Of a stretch of DNA of 64,000 nucleotides, positions 36,817 to 45,395 are shown in pieces. The notes beneath the pieces are model-generated. The model was given only the letters and a program-made list of their open reading frames with translations. It made no database searches and was not told the DNA's origin. Source of the DNA: Streptomyces sp. NBC_01198 (GTDB lineage Bacteria; Actinomycetota; Actinomycetes; Streptomycetales; Streptomycetaceae); assembly GCF_036010485.1 (NCBI RefSeq), contig NZ_CP108568.1, forward strand, positions 6,928,001 through 6,992,000, in the 5' to 3' direction. Both the position numbers and the translations under genes were made by a program. Position 1 is the first letter of the stretch; every line of letters begins with the position of its first letter.

Positions 36817-37800
36817 CTATGCCTCCTTGATACCGGCCAACTTTCCCGGCAGCCAGCGCAGCTGCTCGGCCTGCTGGTGCGGGCCGCCGCCCTCGTGGCC
36901 GTTGAAGTCGTAGACCTCGATCTGCTTGTCCTGGCCGGCATAGGCGTTGAAGGCGGCGAAGACGGTGGAGGGCGGGCAGGTCTGGTCCTCCAGGGCGGTG
37001 GAGAACAGCGCGGGCGCCCGGCCCCGGGCGGCGAAGTGCACCCCGTCGAAGTAGGCCAGGGTCTCCAGCACCCGCGCCTTGCGGTCGCGGTGCGCCGACA
37101 GATACGTGCCGACCTCGCGGTAGGGAAGGTTGTCGGTGAGGGTGACCGCCCGCGGGAAGTCGCACAGGAACGGCACGTCGGGGGCGATCGCCGCCAGGTC
37201 GGGCACCAGGCCGCCGACCGCGAGCGTGATGCCGCCGCCCTGGCTGACGCCCGCCGCCACCGTCCGTGACGCGTCGGCCAGCGGGTGCGAGCGGGCCGCC
37301 GCCACCGCGCGCACCGCGTCGGTGTAGACCCGGCGGTAGTAGAAGTCGTAAGGGTCGTCGACACCGCGGGTCAGGTAGCCGGAGACGGCCGGGCCGCTGC
37401 CGACCGGGTCGTCGGTGTCACCGGTCGACCAGGCGCTGCCCTGGCCGCGGGTGTCCATCACGAAGTGCGCGTAACCGGCAGACGCCCACAGCAGATGGGT
37501 GTGCGGCAGGCCGCGGCCGCCGCCGTAACCGATGAACTCCACCACCACCGGAAGCGGTTCCGTCGCGCCGGCGGGCACCGTGAACCAGCCCCTGACCGGG
37601 TGGCCGCCGTAGCCGGCGAAGGTCACGTCGTAGCTGTCCACGGTCGTCAGCCCGGTGGGCACCCGCTCGAAGCGGGCGTCGAGGTCGTACTGCCGCGCCT
37701 GGCCGAGGGTGTCGGTCCAGAACTGGTCGAAGTCCGCGGGCTCCACCGAACTGCTGCGACGGTCACGGAGCTGGTCGAGCGGCAGGTCGAAGAGAGCCAT
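36817..37800 (-). CDS. Acetylxylan esterase, AXE1 family (CE7)
   Basis: 327 residues, the usual size of CE7 esterases, which remove acetyl groups from xylan or acetylated sugars and also act on cephalosporin C. The alpha/beta hydrolase triad is visible: nucleophile in AAGVSQGGG, aspartate in LEDQTCPPST, histidine in NGHEGGG. The typical VVEFIGYGGGRGLP oxyanion loop and MDTRGQGSAWSTGDT follow family pattern. There is no signal peptide, so it acts on imported acetylated oligosaccharides. ATG 37800 has AAGGA nine bases upstream. Confidence 0.92.
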   Translation of the reverse strand: MALFDLPLDQLRDRRSSSVEPADFDQFWTDTLGQARQYDLDARFERVPTGLTTVDSYDVTFAGYGGHPVRGWFTVPAGATEPLPVVVEFIGYGGGRGLPHTHLLWASAGYAHFVMDTRGQGSAWSTGDTDDPVGSGPAVSGYLTRGVDDPYDFYYRRVYTDAVRAVAAARSHPLADASRTVAAGVSQGGGITLAVGGLVPDLAAIAPDVPFLCDFPRAVTLTDNLPYREVGTYLSAHRDRKARVLETLAYFDGVHFAARGRAPALFSTALEDQTCPPSTVFAAFNAYAGQDKQIEVYDFNGHEGGGPHQQAEQLRWLPGKLAGIKEA

Positions 37801-37910
37801 GCGGAGTCCTTCGCGGTCGGGCGGTGGTCGATCACTGACACCGTACGTCGTGCCGGGTCCCGCACAGAAACACCAGCTCAACCGGCTGGGCACCCCGCCG
37901 GCGCGGAACG

Positions 37911-37952
37911 GGACGGCCGGGCGGCTCCCGCGCAGGAGACGCCCGGCCGTCC
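37911..37952. terminator. 13-bp stem terminator downstream of the 30-residue peptide gene
   Basis: Perfect 13-bp arms (37911-37923, 37940-37952). The 16-nt loop holds a further CTCC/GGAG pairing. It lies 41 bp past the stop of the minus-strand small gene. Confidence 0.78.
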
Positions 37953-37992
37953 ATGGTGGTGTGCCGTGCGAAGAACGGGGGACGGCCGGCGC

Positions 37993-38085
37993 TCAGCGCT
38001 TGCCGTCGCCGTTGCCGGCAGGCCGGCCTCGGCCCGGGTCGGTCGTGCAGCCGCCCTTGCGGCAGTTCACGTCGGGGCAGGACAT
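37993..38085 (-). CDS. 30-residue Cys-containing peptide co-transcribed with GNAT gene
   Basis: ATG 38085 is preceded by AGAGGTGA with a six-base spacer, among the best ribosome sites in the window, and the frame ends at 37993 just before a strong terminator. The peptide begins MSCPDVNCRKGGCTTD (Cys at 3, 8 and 13) and ends in a Gly/Arg-rich tail. It lies 5 bp downstream of the GNAT stop, so both are almost surely on one mRNA. The three evenly spaced cysteines could bind metal or be modified; I do not recognise a family. A non-functional chance frame is less likely given the ribosome site and terminator. Confidence 0.6.
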   Translation of the reverse strand: MSCPDVNCRKGGCTTDPGRGRPAGNGDGKR

Positions 38086-38090
38086 GGTGG

Positions 38091-38708
38091 TCACCTCTTC
38101 TCTGCGAGGTTGGTTTCTCTGCGAGGTCGTCGCTGCGACCGCGAGGCCGCCGGACACACGGTGAGGTCGGCGGGCACGCAGTCGAACAGCAGCTTGTCGA
38201 CCCGCCTGCCGTGCCACAGGGCGGCCTGGCGCAACCGCCCGGCAGTCCGGAAACCGGCGGTGAGATAGGCGTTGACCGCGGCCGAGTGAGGTGCGGGCAC
38301 CTCCAGCCACACCGAGCTCAGCGAGGCGATCGTGAACGCCCACTCGAGGGTCAGTGCGGTGGCCTCGGCGGCGAATCCCCGGCCGCGCTGCTCCGGGGCG
38401 ATCACCAGGGTGAATTCGGCGCTGTTGACGGACTGGTCGACACTGAGTGCGGTACTGCCCACCGGGGTCCCGCCCGGCGCGGTGATCACTTCGAAGAGCT
38501 GGTAGTGAGCCGACGTGTGGCTGGTGCGGAAACGCGCGCGGAAGACCTCCCAGGACACCGGCCAGCGGGCACCGAAGCCGACGACCGTCGCCGGGTCGGT
38601 CTCCCACCGGTGGTATTCCTGCATCATCTCTTCTCTCGCCAGTGCCAACGCCAACCGTGTCCCGGCGCGCAACGGGACGGGTGCGGTCGGTGGGGTGTTG
38701 GTCATCAC
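38091..38708 (-). CDS. GNAT-family N-acetyltransferase (RimJ/RimL-like)
   Basis: 205 residues. The acetyl-CoA site is APEQRGRGFAAEATALTLEWAF (motif A, Q/RxxGxG/A as QRGRGF), followed by VWLEVPAPHSAAVNAYLTAGFRTAGRLRQA and WHGRRVDKLLFDC, the RimJ/RimL order. Such enzymes acetylate protein N-termini, amino groups of antibiotics or small amines. The C-terminus has an unusually basic tail. GTG 38708 (spacer 9 from AGGAG) is the better-spaced start; ATG 38705 is equal in product. It heads a two-gene unit with the 30-residue peptide, which makes the peptide a candidate substrate; this is inference. Confidence 0.85.
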   Translation of the reverse strand: MMTNTPPTAPVPLRAGTRLALALAREEMMQEYHRWETDPATVVGFGARWPVSWEVFRARFRTSHTSAHYQLFEVITAPGGTPVGSTALSVDQSVNSAEFTLVIAPEQRGRGFAAEATALTLEWAFTIASLSSVWLEVPAPHSAAVNAYLTAGFRTAGRLRQAALWHGRRVDKLLFDCVPADLTVCPAASRSQRRPRRETNLAEKR

Positions 38709-38957
38709 GTTCTGTCTCTCCTACGTGTGCCCGGGGTCCGGCCCTCGCAGCCGTCCATAAAGAGTCAATCCGGCGGCGATGCGACCGGGGCAGATCGGCG
38801 GTATTGCCGCCGCCGCGCCCGCGGTGTGCTTCACCCGCGGCGACCCGGCGGTCGCGGTGTGCGACCACCGGCCGGGAACGGCCTGGCCTGCGGGTCCCAC
38901 AAGCCGCTTCGATAGGCTGACACCCCATCAGTCATCCCGGACATAAGGGAGCGGTAA

Positions 38958-39383
38958 ATGAGCGAGGCCGAGGATCACAACGCACGGATCGTGGCCGAAT
39001 TCCGTGCCAACCACGGGAAGGTCGGCGGGCATTTCGAGGGCGCCCCGCTGCTTCTGCTGCACACCATCGGGGCCCGCACCAGGCGGGAGATCGTCAAGCC
39101 GATGATGTACCTGCGCGACGGTGACCGCTATCTGGTCTTCGCCTCCAAGGGCGGCGCCCCGGAGAACCCCGCCTGGTACCACAACGTGGTCGCGAACCCC
39201 GAGGTCGAGATAGAGGTCGGCGACGAGATCGTCGCGGTCCGCGCGGAGGTGCTGACCGGGGACGAACGGGACCGCAAGTACGCCGAGCAGGCGGCGCTCT
39301 ACCCGGGTTTCGCCGACTATCAGAAGAAGACCGACCGGATCATCCCGGTGGTCGCGCTGGTTCCGAGCGGTTCTGCGCGGTAG
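38958..39383 (+). CDS. Deazaflavin (F420)-dependent nitroreductase-family protein (DDN-like)
   Basis: 141 residues. The split-barrel fold is indicated by GAPLLLLHTIGARTRREIVKPMMY, DRYLVFASKGGAPENPAWYHNVVANPEV (the conserved GGxxxNPxWxxNL block of the family) and RIIPVVALVP. Relatives bind F420 and reduce quinones or nitro compounds, as in mycobacterial Ddn. ATG 38958 follows GGGAG. It stands alone between the GNAT gene and glgA. Confidence 0.9.
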   Translation: MSEAEDHNARIVAEFRANHGKVGGHFEGAPLLLLHTIGARTRREIVKPMMYLRDGDRYLVFASKGGAPENPAWYHNVVANPEVEIEVGDEIVAVRAEVLTGDERDRKYAEQAALYPGFADYQKKTDRIIPVVALVPSGSAR

Positions 39384-39443
39384 CCGGCCGCCGATCGGGG
39401 AAGGCAACAGGCACGCGAGTGTCGAGGGCGGGAGAGGGTGCCG

Positions 39444-40610
39444 GTGAAGGTCGGGCTGCTGACCCGGGAGTATCCGCCGGATGTCTACGGCGGAGCCGGA
39501 GTCCATGTGGAGTTCCTGGCGAAGGAACTGCGCGCGCTGGTCGAGGTGGAGGTGCACTGCTGGGGCGACGCGGCCACCGAGGCCGGCGTGGTCAGGCACC
39601 GGGCGCCGGCCACGCTGGACGGCGCCAACGACGCGCTGCGCACCTTCTCCGTCGACCTCGCGATGGCCGCCGGCCTGCAGGGCCGCGACCTGGTGCACTC
39701 CCACACCTGGTACGCCAACCTGGCCGGGCACATCGGCAAGCTGCTCTACGGCGTCCCGCACATCCTCACCGCCCACTCCCTGGAGCCGCTGCGGCCCTGG
39801 AAGGCCGAGCAGCTGGGCGGCGGCTACGCCCTGTCCAGCTGGGCCGAGCAGACCGCCATGGAGTCGGCCGACGCGGTCGTCGCGGTCTCCGAGGGGATGC
39901 GCGGCGACATCCTGACCTGCTATCCCGCACTCACCCCCGAGCGCGTCCACGTCATACGCAACGGCATCGACACCGCCGCATACCGCCCCGACGAGCGCAC
40001 CGACGTGCTGCGCAGGATCGGCATCGACCCCGACCGGCCCTACGTGCTCTTCGTCGGCCGCATCACCCGGCAGAAGGGCGTACCGCACCTGCTGCGGGCC
40101 GCCAGGCACCTCGACCCCGCCGCGCAGCTGGTGCTGTGCGCGGGCGCTCCCGACACGCCCGCCCTCGACCGCGAGTTCCGCGCGCTCTTCGACGAGCTGA
40201 ACGCGGTGCGCGACGGGGTGCACTGGATCCCGGCGATGCTGCCGCGCCCGGCCGTCGTCCAGCTCCTCACCCATGCGGCCGTCTTCGCCTGCCCCTCGGT
40301 CTACGAACCGCTGGGCATCGTGAATCTGGAGGCGATGGCCTGCGGCACCGCCGTGGTCGCCTCCGCTGTCGGCGGCATCCCGGAGGTCGTCGCCGACGGC
40401 AGCACCGGACTGCTGGTGCCCTGCGACGAGCAGCGGCCCGACGACTTCGAGGCGGGCCTGGCCGCCGCGCTCAACCGGCTGGTCGCCGACCCCGCGCAGG
40501 CCGCGGCGTTCGGCACTGCCGGCCGGGAGCGGGCGGTGCGCGAGTTCGGCTGGGACACCGTGGCCCGCCGTACGGTCGCGCTCTACGAGAAGGTGCTCGC
40601 GGCCGGGTAG
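39444..40610 (+). CDS. glgA: Glycogen synthase/alpha-maltose-1-phosphate synthase (GT4)
   Basis: 388 residues of the actinobacterial GT4-type enzyme (GlgM in mycobacteria), which moves glucose from ADP-glucose, to glucose-1-phosphate (making maltose-1-phosphate) or to glycogen. Marks: VGLLTREYPPDVYGGAGVHV at the N-terminus, LFVGRITRQKGVPHLL (start of the C-terminal Rossmann domain) and ACPSVYEPLGIVNLEAMACG (the E-x7-E retaining motif). I chose GTG 39444 because GGGAGAGG ends six bases before it; GTG 39438 sits too close. The donor-forming glgC follows 144 bp downstream on the same strand. Confidence 0.92.
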   Translation: MKVGLLTREYPPDVYGGAGVHVEFLAKELRALVEVEVHCWGDAATEAGVVRHRAPATLDGANDALRTFSVDLAMAAGLQGRDLVHSHTWYANLAGHIGKLLYGVPHILTAHSLEPLRPWKAEQLGGGYALSSWAEQTAMESADAVVAVSEGMRGDILTCYPALTPERVHVIRNGIDTAAYRPDERTDVLRRIGIDPDRPYVLFVGRITRQKGVPHLLRAARHLDPAAQLVLCAGAPDTPALDREFRALFDELNAVRDGVHWIPAMLPRPAVVQLLTHAAVFACPSVYEPLGIVNLEAMACGTAVVASAVGGIPEVVADGSTGLLVPCDEQRPDDFEAGLAAALNRLVADPAQAAAFGTAGRERAVREFGWDTVARRTVALYEKVLAAG

Positions 40611-40754
40611 CGGCGACGAAGGCGGAAGCGCGCGCCCGGACGGCCGGGCGCGCCGCCGGGCGGTTCGGTGCGGCCGCTCGGTGGTACGGCAGGTGCAGGG
40701 TTGGGCAGTCGGGCAGTTCTGGCAGGGCGGGACATGATCACAAGGGGGGCGACG

Positions 40755-41972
40755 ATGCGTGGTGGACCTTCGGTACTGGGCATAGTGCTGGCCGGTGGCG
40801 CGGGCAAGCGGCTGATGCCGCTCACCGCCGACCGGGCGAAACCGGCGGTGACCTTCGGCGGCACCTACCGCCTGGTGGACTTCGTGCTGTCCAACCTGGT
40901 CAACGGCGGCATGATGCGGATCTGCGTGCTGACCCAGTACAAATCGCACTCCCTGGACCGGCATGTGACGACGACCTGGCGGATGTCGAGCCTGCTGGGC
41001 AACTACGTCACCCCGGTGCCCGCCCAGCAGCGGCTCGGCCCGCGGTGGTATCTGGGCAGCGCCGACGCGATCCTGCAGTCGCTCAACCTCGTGCACGACG
41101 AGCAGCCCGACTACATCGCCGTCTTCGGCGCCGACCACGTCTACCGGATGGACCCGCGGCAGATGCTGGAACAGCACGTCGAGCACGGCGCCGGCGTCAC
41201 CGTCGCGGGCATCAAGGTGCCGCGCGCGGACGCCGGGGGCTTCGGGGTGATCTCGCCGGCCGCCGACGGCATCTCGGTGGAGCGCTTCCTGGAGAAGCCC
41301 GCCGACCCGCCGGGCCTGCCGGGCGACCCCGGGCACGTCTTCGCCTCCATGGGCAACTACCTGTTCACCACCAAGACGCTGATCGACGCGTTGATGGAGG
41401 ACGCCGAGGACCCGCAGTCGGTGCACGACATGGGCGGCAGCATCCTGCCCCGGCTCACCGCCGCGGGCGTCGCCCAGGTCTACGACTTCGACACCAACCA
41501 CGTACCGGGCGAGACCGCCCGCGACCACGGCTACTGGCGGGACGTCGGCACCCTGGACGCCTACTACGACGCGCACATGGACCTGATCTCCGACCAGCCC
41601 GCCTTCAGCCTCTACAACAGGCGCTGGCCGATCTACACCCACCCCGGCCAGCTGCCGCCCGCCAAGATCGCGGCGGGCGGCATCGTGGGGGAGTCGGTGG
41701 TCAGCCCCGGCTGCGTGATCCGCGGCCAGGTCACCCGCTCGGTGCTGTCCCCCGGCGTGGTGGTGGACGCGGGCGCCGTCGTCCAGGGCTCGGTGCTGCA
41801 CGACAACGTACGGGTCGGGCGCGGCGCCATCGTCCGCGGCGCGGTGCTCGACAAGAACGTGGACGTGCCGCCCGGTGCCACCATCGGCGTGAACCCCGAC
41901 CGCGACCGTGAGCTGTACACGGTGTCCGCGGCCGGGGTCATCGCCCTGGGCAAGGCCCAGCTGGTCACCTGA
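40755..41972 (+). CDS. glgC: Glucose-1-phosphate adenylyltransferase
   Basis: 405 residues, standard GlgC length. It makes ADP-glucose from glucose-1-phosphate and ATP, the committed step of glycogen and maltose-1-phosphate formation. Visible: GIVLAGGAGKRLMPLTADRAKPAVTFGG (nucleotide loop), YRLVDFVLSNLVNGG, GADHVYRMD (metal site), FLEKP, and the C-terminal left-handed beta-helix of hexapeptide repeats (SVVSPGCVIRGQVTRSVLSPGVVV). ATG 40755 follows AAGGGGGG by about six bases. Works with glgA just upstream and with pgm at 3365. Confidence 0.95.
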   Translation: MRGGPSVLGIVLAGGAGKRLMPLTADRAKPAVTFGGTYRLVDFVLSNLVNGGMMRICVLTQYKSHSLDRHVTTTWRMSSLLGNYVTPVPAQQRLGPRWYLGSADAILQSLNLVHDEQPDYIAVFGADHVYRMDPRQMLEQHVEHGAGVTVAGIKVPRADAGGFGVISPAADGISVERFLEKPADPPGLPGDPGHVFASMGNYLFTTKTLIDALMEDAEDPQSVHDMGGSILPRLTAAGVAQVYDFDTNHVPGETARDHGYWRDVGTLDAYYDAHMDLISDQPAFSLYNRRWPIYTHPGQLPPAKIAAGGIVGESVVSPGCVIRGQVTRSVLSPGVVVDAGAVVQGSVLHDNVRVGRGAIVRGAVLDKNVDVPPGATIGVNPDRDRELYTVSAAGVIALGKAQLVT

Positions 41973-41993
41973 CGGTCCCGGTGGTCCCGGGGG

Positions 41994-44900
41994 TCAGCCG
42001 ACCGTCCACTGCTGGTTGGCGCCGCCGTTGCAGGTCCAGATGTCCAGCCGGGTGCCGTTGGCGGTGTTCGATCCCGGCACGTCGAGGCACTTGTTGGCCG
42101 CGGCGTTGATCAGCTGCTTGCCGCTGACCGTCCACTTCTGGGCGCTGCTGCCGTTGCAGTCCCACAGCTGCACCAGGTTGCCGTCCGCGGTGCCGCTGGT
42201 GGCGTCGTCCAGGCACTTGCCCAGCGCGCCGACCGTACCGTCGCTGTCGATCGCCCACTGCTGGGCGCCGGAGCCGTTGCAGTCGTAGAGCTGCACGGCG
42301 GTGCCGTTGGCGGTGCCGGAGTTGGCGACGTCCACGCACTTGCCCGCCAGGCCGGTGATGGCGTGCGCGCCGGTGCCGGTGGACTGGCCGTAGACCTCCA
42401 GCTCGTAGATACGGGCCGCGGTGTCACCGCCGGTGTTGCTCGGTGCGGAGATGGCCAGCCGGACGTAGCGGGCCTGCCGCGGGGTGACGGTGTGGTAGGT
42501 GCGGCTCGACCGGTTGCCGGTGACCGACACCGCGGTGGACCAGGTGCTGTTGTCGGTGCTGGTCTGGATCTGGAAGGCGCCGGTGTTCCAGCTGGTGTTC
42601 TCGCCGCCGAGACCCGCGTGCTTGATCACGAAGGACCCCACGGTCTGCGCCGAGCCGAGGTCGACCGTCAGCGTGGGACCGGTCGCCTTGGAGCACCACT
42701 TGCTGTTGTTCTTCAGCGAGTTGTCGACCGCCTTGTCACCGGACTCCGCCGTCGCGCACGGGGTGGAGGAGGTGACCGCCTTGCCCTGCGCCTGGTTGGT
42801 GCCCAGGCTCGGCGCGGTCGGCACCGGGGTGGCCCCGTCCTGGAAGGACGGCGGTACGTCCCCGGCTGCGGTGCCCCAACTGCTGCTGGGGGAGCCGCCC
42901 ATGGTGTAGTCGAGGGTGCCGCCGCCCGCGATGTCGGGGTAGCGCAGGTAGTTGTGGCTGGTGGCCGTGCCGTTGACCTTCAGGCCCTGCACGTAGCCGC
43001 CGCTGCCGGCGGAGTTGATGGTGATGTTGCCGCCGGGGCGCTGCAGCAGCACCGAGGGGAACTGCGGGCCGTTGACGGCCAGCGTGTCCGCGCCGGGCGT
43101 CGCCGGGTACATCCCGAGCGCCGCCCACACGTACCAGGCCGAGGTCGCCCCGAGGTCGTCGTTGCCGGGCAGGCCGCCGGCGCCGGTGGTGAACGACTCG
43201 GTCATCACCTTGTGCACCGCGTCCGCGGTGCCCGCCGGGTCGCGGGCGAAGTTGTACGCCCACGGCACGCCGTGCTCCGGCTCGTTGCCGATGTAGTAGT
43301 AGGGCAGGCTCTGGCCGGCGTTGACCTGCGTGAAGTGGTGGTCGAGCCGCTGCGCCGCGGTCGCGGGACCGCCCATGTCGTTGATCAGGTCGGCGAAGTC
43401 GTACGGCACCATCCAGGTGTACTGCGCCGCGTTGCCCTCGGTGAAGTTGCTCGGGCTCGCCGGGTCCAGCGGCCACGACCAGCTGCCGTCGGAGTTGCGC
43501 GGCTGCACGTAGCCGGACTCGGTGCTGAAGGTGTTCCGCCACCACTGGGCACGGGTCATGTGCGTGGTGTAGCTGGAGGTGTTGCCCAGCGCCTTGGCGA
43601 ACTGCGCCACCGCGAAGTCCGACGCGCTGTACTCGAGCGAGTCCGAGGGAGCGCTCAGGAAGTGCTGGCTGGTGTACGTCCCCTGGTTGCCGCGGATCGG
43701 CGAGCCCTGGGCCGTGCCGCCGTTGGAGGCCTTCTCCATCAGCGACAGCGCGGCGGCGGTGTCGAAGTCCCGCACCCCGAAGGCGTACATGCTGCTGACG
43801 ATGATCGGCCCCGGATCGCCGGTCATCACGAAGTCCTCGTCGGTCTGCTGCGACCACTTGGGCAGCAGACCGCCCTGCTGGCCGTCAAGCACCATCGACT
43901 TGGCGATGTCGGCCGCCTCGGTGGGTGCGATCAGCGCGACCAGCGCCGCCCAGGAGCGGTAGATGTCCCAGCCGGAGTAGTTCTGGTAGACTGGCCGGGC
44001 CGAGTTGTGCACCGCCGCGTCGAAGCCCCGGTAGTCGCCGTTGACGTCACTGGAGATGTTGGGGCTCTGGAAGACGTGGTAGAGCGCCGTGTAGAACTTC
44101 TTCAGGTCCGTGGTCGCCCCGCCGGTGACCTGGGCGCGGTTCAGGAAGGAGTTCCAGGACGTGTCGGCCGCGGTGCGCGTCGCGTTGAAGTCCCAGCCGT
44201 TGTTCTCCGCGGTCAGGTTGGCCTGCGCGCCGGCCACGCTCACGTAGCTCAGGCCGATCTTGGTCTGCACGGTCTGGCTGCCGGTGGTGTTGAACGTGAC
44301 GTACGCCCCGGTGTTGGTGCCCGAGGTGGTGGTCGAACCGGCCGAGACCGTACCGCCGTTCCAGGTGCCGAAGCCGGACGGTGCGTGGTCGAAGCGGATG
44401 TCGAAGTAGATCTGGTAGGTCTTCGACGACCCGCAGAAGCCGCCGGCCGTCACGCTGCCGGTCACCTCGGACCCGCTGATCTTCACCGAGCCGCTGCGGT
44501 TGCCGGTCGCGCTGCGGCTGGTGTTGATCAGCAGCCCGGCGCTGGTGGTCGAGGGGTAGGTCAGCCGGGCCATGCCGGTGCGGGTGGTGGCCGTCAGCTC
44601 GACGCCGGTGCCGTACTTGTCGAGCCGGTTCTTGTAGTAGCCGGGCGCGGCCGACTCGTTGGACTTGGTGTACGCCGACGCGTAGCTCGTCCAGTTGCTG
44701 CCGGGGGAGGTGCCGACCGCGCCGGTGATCGGCATCAGCGGCAGGTCCTCGTTGTTGGGGCAGCCGGCACCGTCGAAGTGGGTGAGGCTGAAGTCCTCGA
44801 TCGAGCCGTCCGAGTAACGGTAACCGGACGGCGAGGCGGTCGGCGTGTCGGGGCTGAACTGCACGCCGCCGAAGGGCGTCACGGCCCCCGGGTAGGTGCT

Positions 44901-45092
44901 GCCGCCGGCGCCGCCGCCGACGGGGTTGGGGGCGTTGCTGTCGTCGGAGCCGACGAACGGGTCGACGTACTGCGTGAGGTTGGCGGTTGCGGCGTGGGCG
45001 GGGGCCGAGGTGAGGCCGCCGACGCCGAGGACGGCCAGGAGCAGGGCGCTGACGGCGCCCGCGGCTCTGCTGCGGAGCACGGGAGGGAGCAC
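41994..45092 (-). CDS. Secreted GH92 alpha-mannosidase with F5/8C and ricin-type (CBM13) lectin domains
   Basis: 1032 residues. The signal peptide (SRAAGAVSALLLAVLGVGG, ending APAHA) is followed by the GH92 domain (NLTQYVDPFVGSDDSNAPNP through FPSVLLQRPGGNITINSAG, about 40-765; HFDGAGCPNNEDLP and NDDLGATSAWYVWAALGMYP are family blocks), an F5/8C domain (about 790-905) and a C-terminal ricin B beta-trefoil (about 910-1032, three QxW-type repeats). GH92 enzymes are calcium-dependent exo-alpha-mannosidases acting on N-glycans or yeast mannan. I prefer GTG 45092 (AGAAGGTGG 6 nt upstream); GTG 45137 would add 15 residues. Divergent from the sugar importer with shared operators. Confidence 0.9.
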   Translation of the reverse strand: MLPPVLRSRAAGAVSALLLAVLGVGGLTSAPAHAATANLTQYVDPFVGSDDSNAPNPVGGGAGGSTYPGAVTPFGGVQFSPDTPTASPSGYRYSDGSIEDFSLTHFDGAGCPNNEDLPLMPITGAVGTSPGSNWTSYASAYTKSNESAAPGYYKNRLDKYGTGVELTATTRTGMARLTYPSTTSAGLLINTSRSATGNRSGSVKISGSEVTGSVTAGGFCGSSKTYQIYFDIRFDHAPSGFGTWNGGTVSAGSTTTSGTNTGAYVTFNTTGSQTVQTKIGLSYVSVAGAQANLTAENNGWDFNATRTAADTSWNSFLNRAQVTGGATTDLKKFYTALYHVFQSPNISSDVNGDYRGFDAAVHNSARPVYQNYSGWDIYRSWAALVALIAPTEAADIAKSMVLDGQQGGLLPKWSQQTDEDFVMTGDPGPIIVSSMYAFGVRDFDTAAALSLMEKASNGGTAQGSPIRGNQGTYTSQHFLSAPSDSLEYSASDFAVAQFAKALGNTSSYTTHMTRAQWWRNTFSTESGYVQPRNSDGSWSWPLDPASPSNFTEGNAAQYTWMVPYDFADLINDMGGPATAAQRLDHHFTQVNAGQSLPYYYIGNEPEHGVPWAYNFARDPAGTADAVHKVMTESFTTGAGGLPGNDDLGATSAWYVWAALGMYPATPGADTLAVNGPQFPSVLLQRPGGNITINSAGSGGYVQGLKVNGTATSHNYLRYPDIAGGGTLDYTMGGSPSSSWGTAAGDVPPSFQDGATPVPTAPSLGTNQAQGKAVTSSTPCATAESGDKAVDNSLKNNSKWCSKATGPTLTVDLGSAQTVGSFVIKHAGLGGENTSWNTGAFQIQTSTDNSTWSTAVSVTGNRSSRTYHTVTPRQARYVRLAISAPSNTGGDTAARIYELEVYGQSTGTGAHAITGLAGKCVDVANSGTANGTAVQLYDCNGSGAQQWAIDSDGTVGALGKCLDDATSGTADGNLVQLWDCNGSSAQKWTVSGKQLINAAANKCLDVPGSNTANGTRLDIWTCNGGANQQWTVG

Positions 45093-45177
45093 GGAGGACC
45101 ACCTTCTCGCGGAGGCGGCGGGCCGTGAGTGACGCACGGCGAGCGGCCTCGGGGCACGGGGGGATGCTCGTTGCGGA

Positions 45178-45191
45178 TGTGAACGTTACCA
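45178..45191. promoter_or_regulatory. LacI-type operator 1 (TGTGAACGTTACCA)
   Basis: It has TGNNAACGTTNNCA symmetry with the central CG of LacI-family sites. It starts about 6 bp past the expected start point of the GH92 promoter, where a bound repressor blocks transcription. A 14-bp copy differing in one base lies at 45347. Confidence 0.8.
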
Positions 45192-45202
45192 AGCGAATCA
45201 GC

Positions 45203-45231
45203 ATCTTGATGTGTACCTGATGTGATGTCAA
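45203..45231 (-). promoter_or_regulatory. Promoter of the GH92 gene
   Basis: On the minus strand TTGACA (45231-45226), a 17-nt spacer and CAAGAT (45208-45203) form a near-consensus vegetative (HrdB-type) promoter. Expected start near 45197, about 105 nt before the GH92 start codon. Confidence 0.75.
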
Positions 45232-45306
45232 GGGTCCGCGGAACAGGTCGGACTTCTGTCCCCCGCGGCGCCCGGAAGGGTGCACAGCAACTTCGTGCGG
45301 GATGTA

Positions 45307-45335
45307 TTGACAGCCCGTCAGCTGCCCAGCACAAT
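45307..45335 (+). promoter_or_regulatory. Promoter of the sugar importer operon
   Basis: TTGACA (45307-45312), 17-nt spacer and CACAAT (45330-45335): a near-consensus HrdB-type promoter facing the ABC operon. Expected start near 45342, about 54 nt before the ATPase start. Confidence 0.78.
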
Positions 45336-45346
45336 CCCCGGACGCT

Positions 45347-45360
45347 TGCGAACGTTACCA
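45347..45360. promoter_or_regulatory. LacI-type operator 2 (TGCGAACGTTACCA)
   Basis: Second copy of the TGNGAACGTTACCA site, placed about 6 bp past the start point of the importer promoter, the mirror of operator 1. Likely bound by the LacI protein encoded at 48406. Confidence 0.8.
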
Positions 45361-45395
45361 AGGCACCGCGTTACCACGACGCTGGGAGACAGCCG

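Noticed and set aside
38928..41801. Minus-strand open frame covering glgA and glgC
   Set aside because: Low-complexity His/Gly/Arg/Val product; glgA and glgC are certain on the other strand.
42363..45128. Plus-strand open frame opposite the GH92 gene
   Set aside because: No domain sequence; a shadow of the GH92 coding strand.
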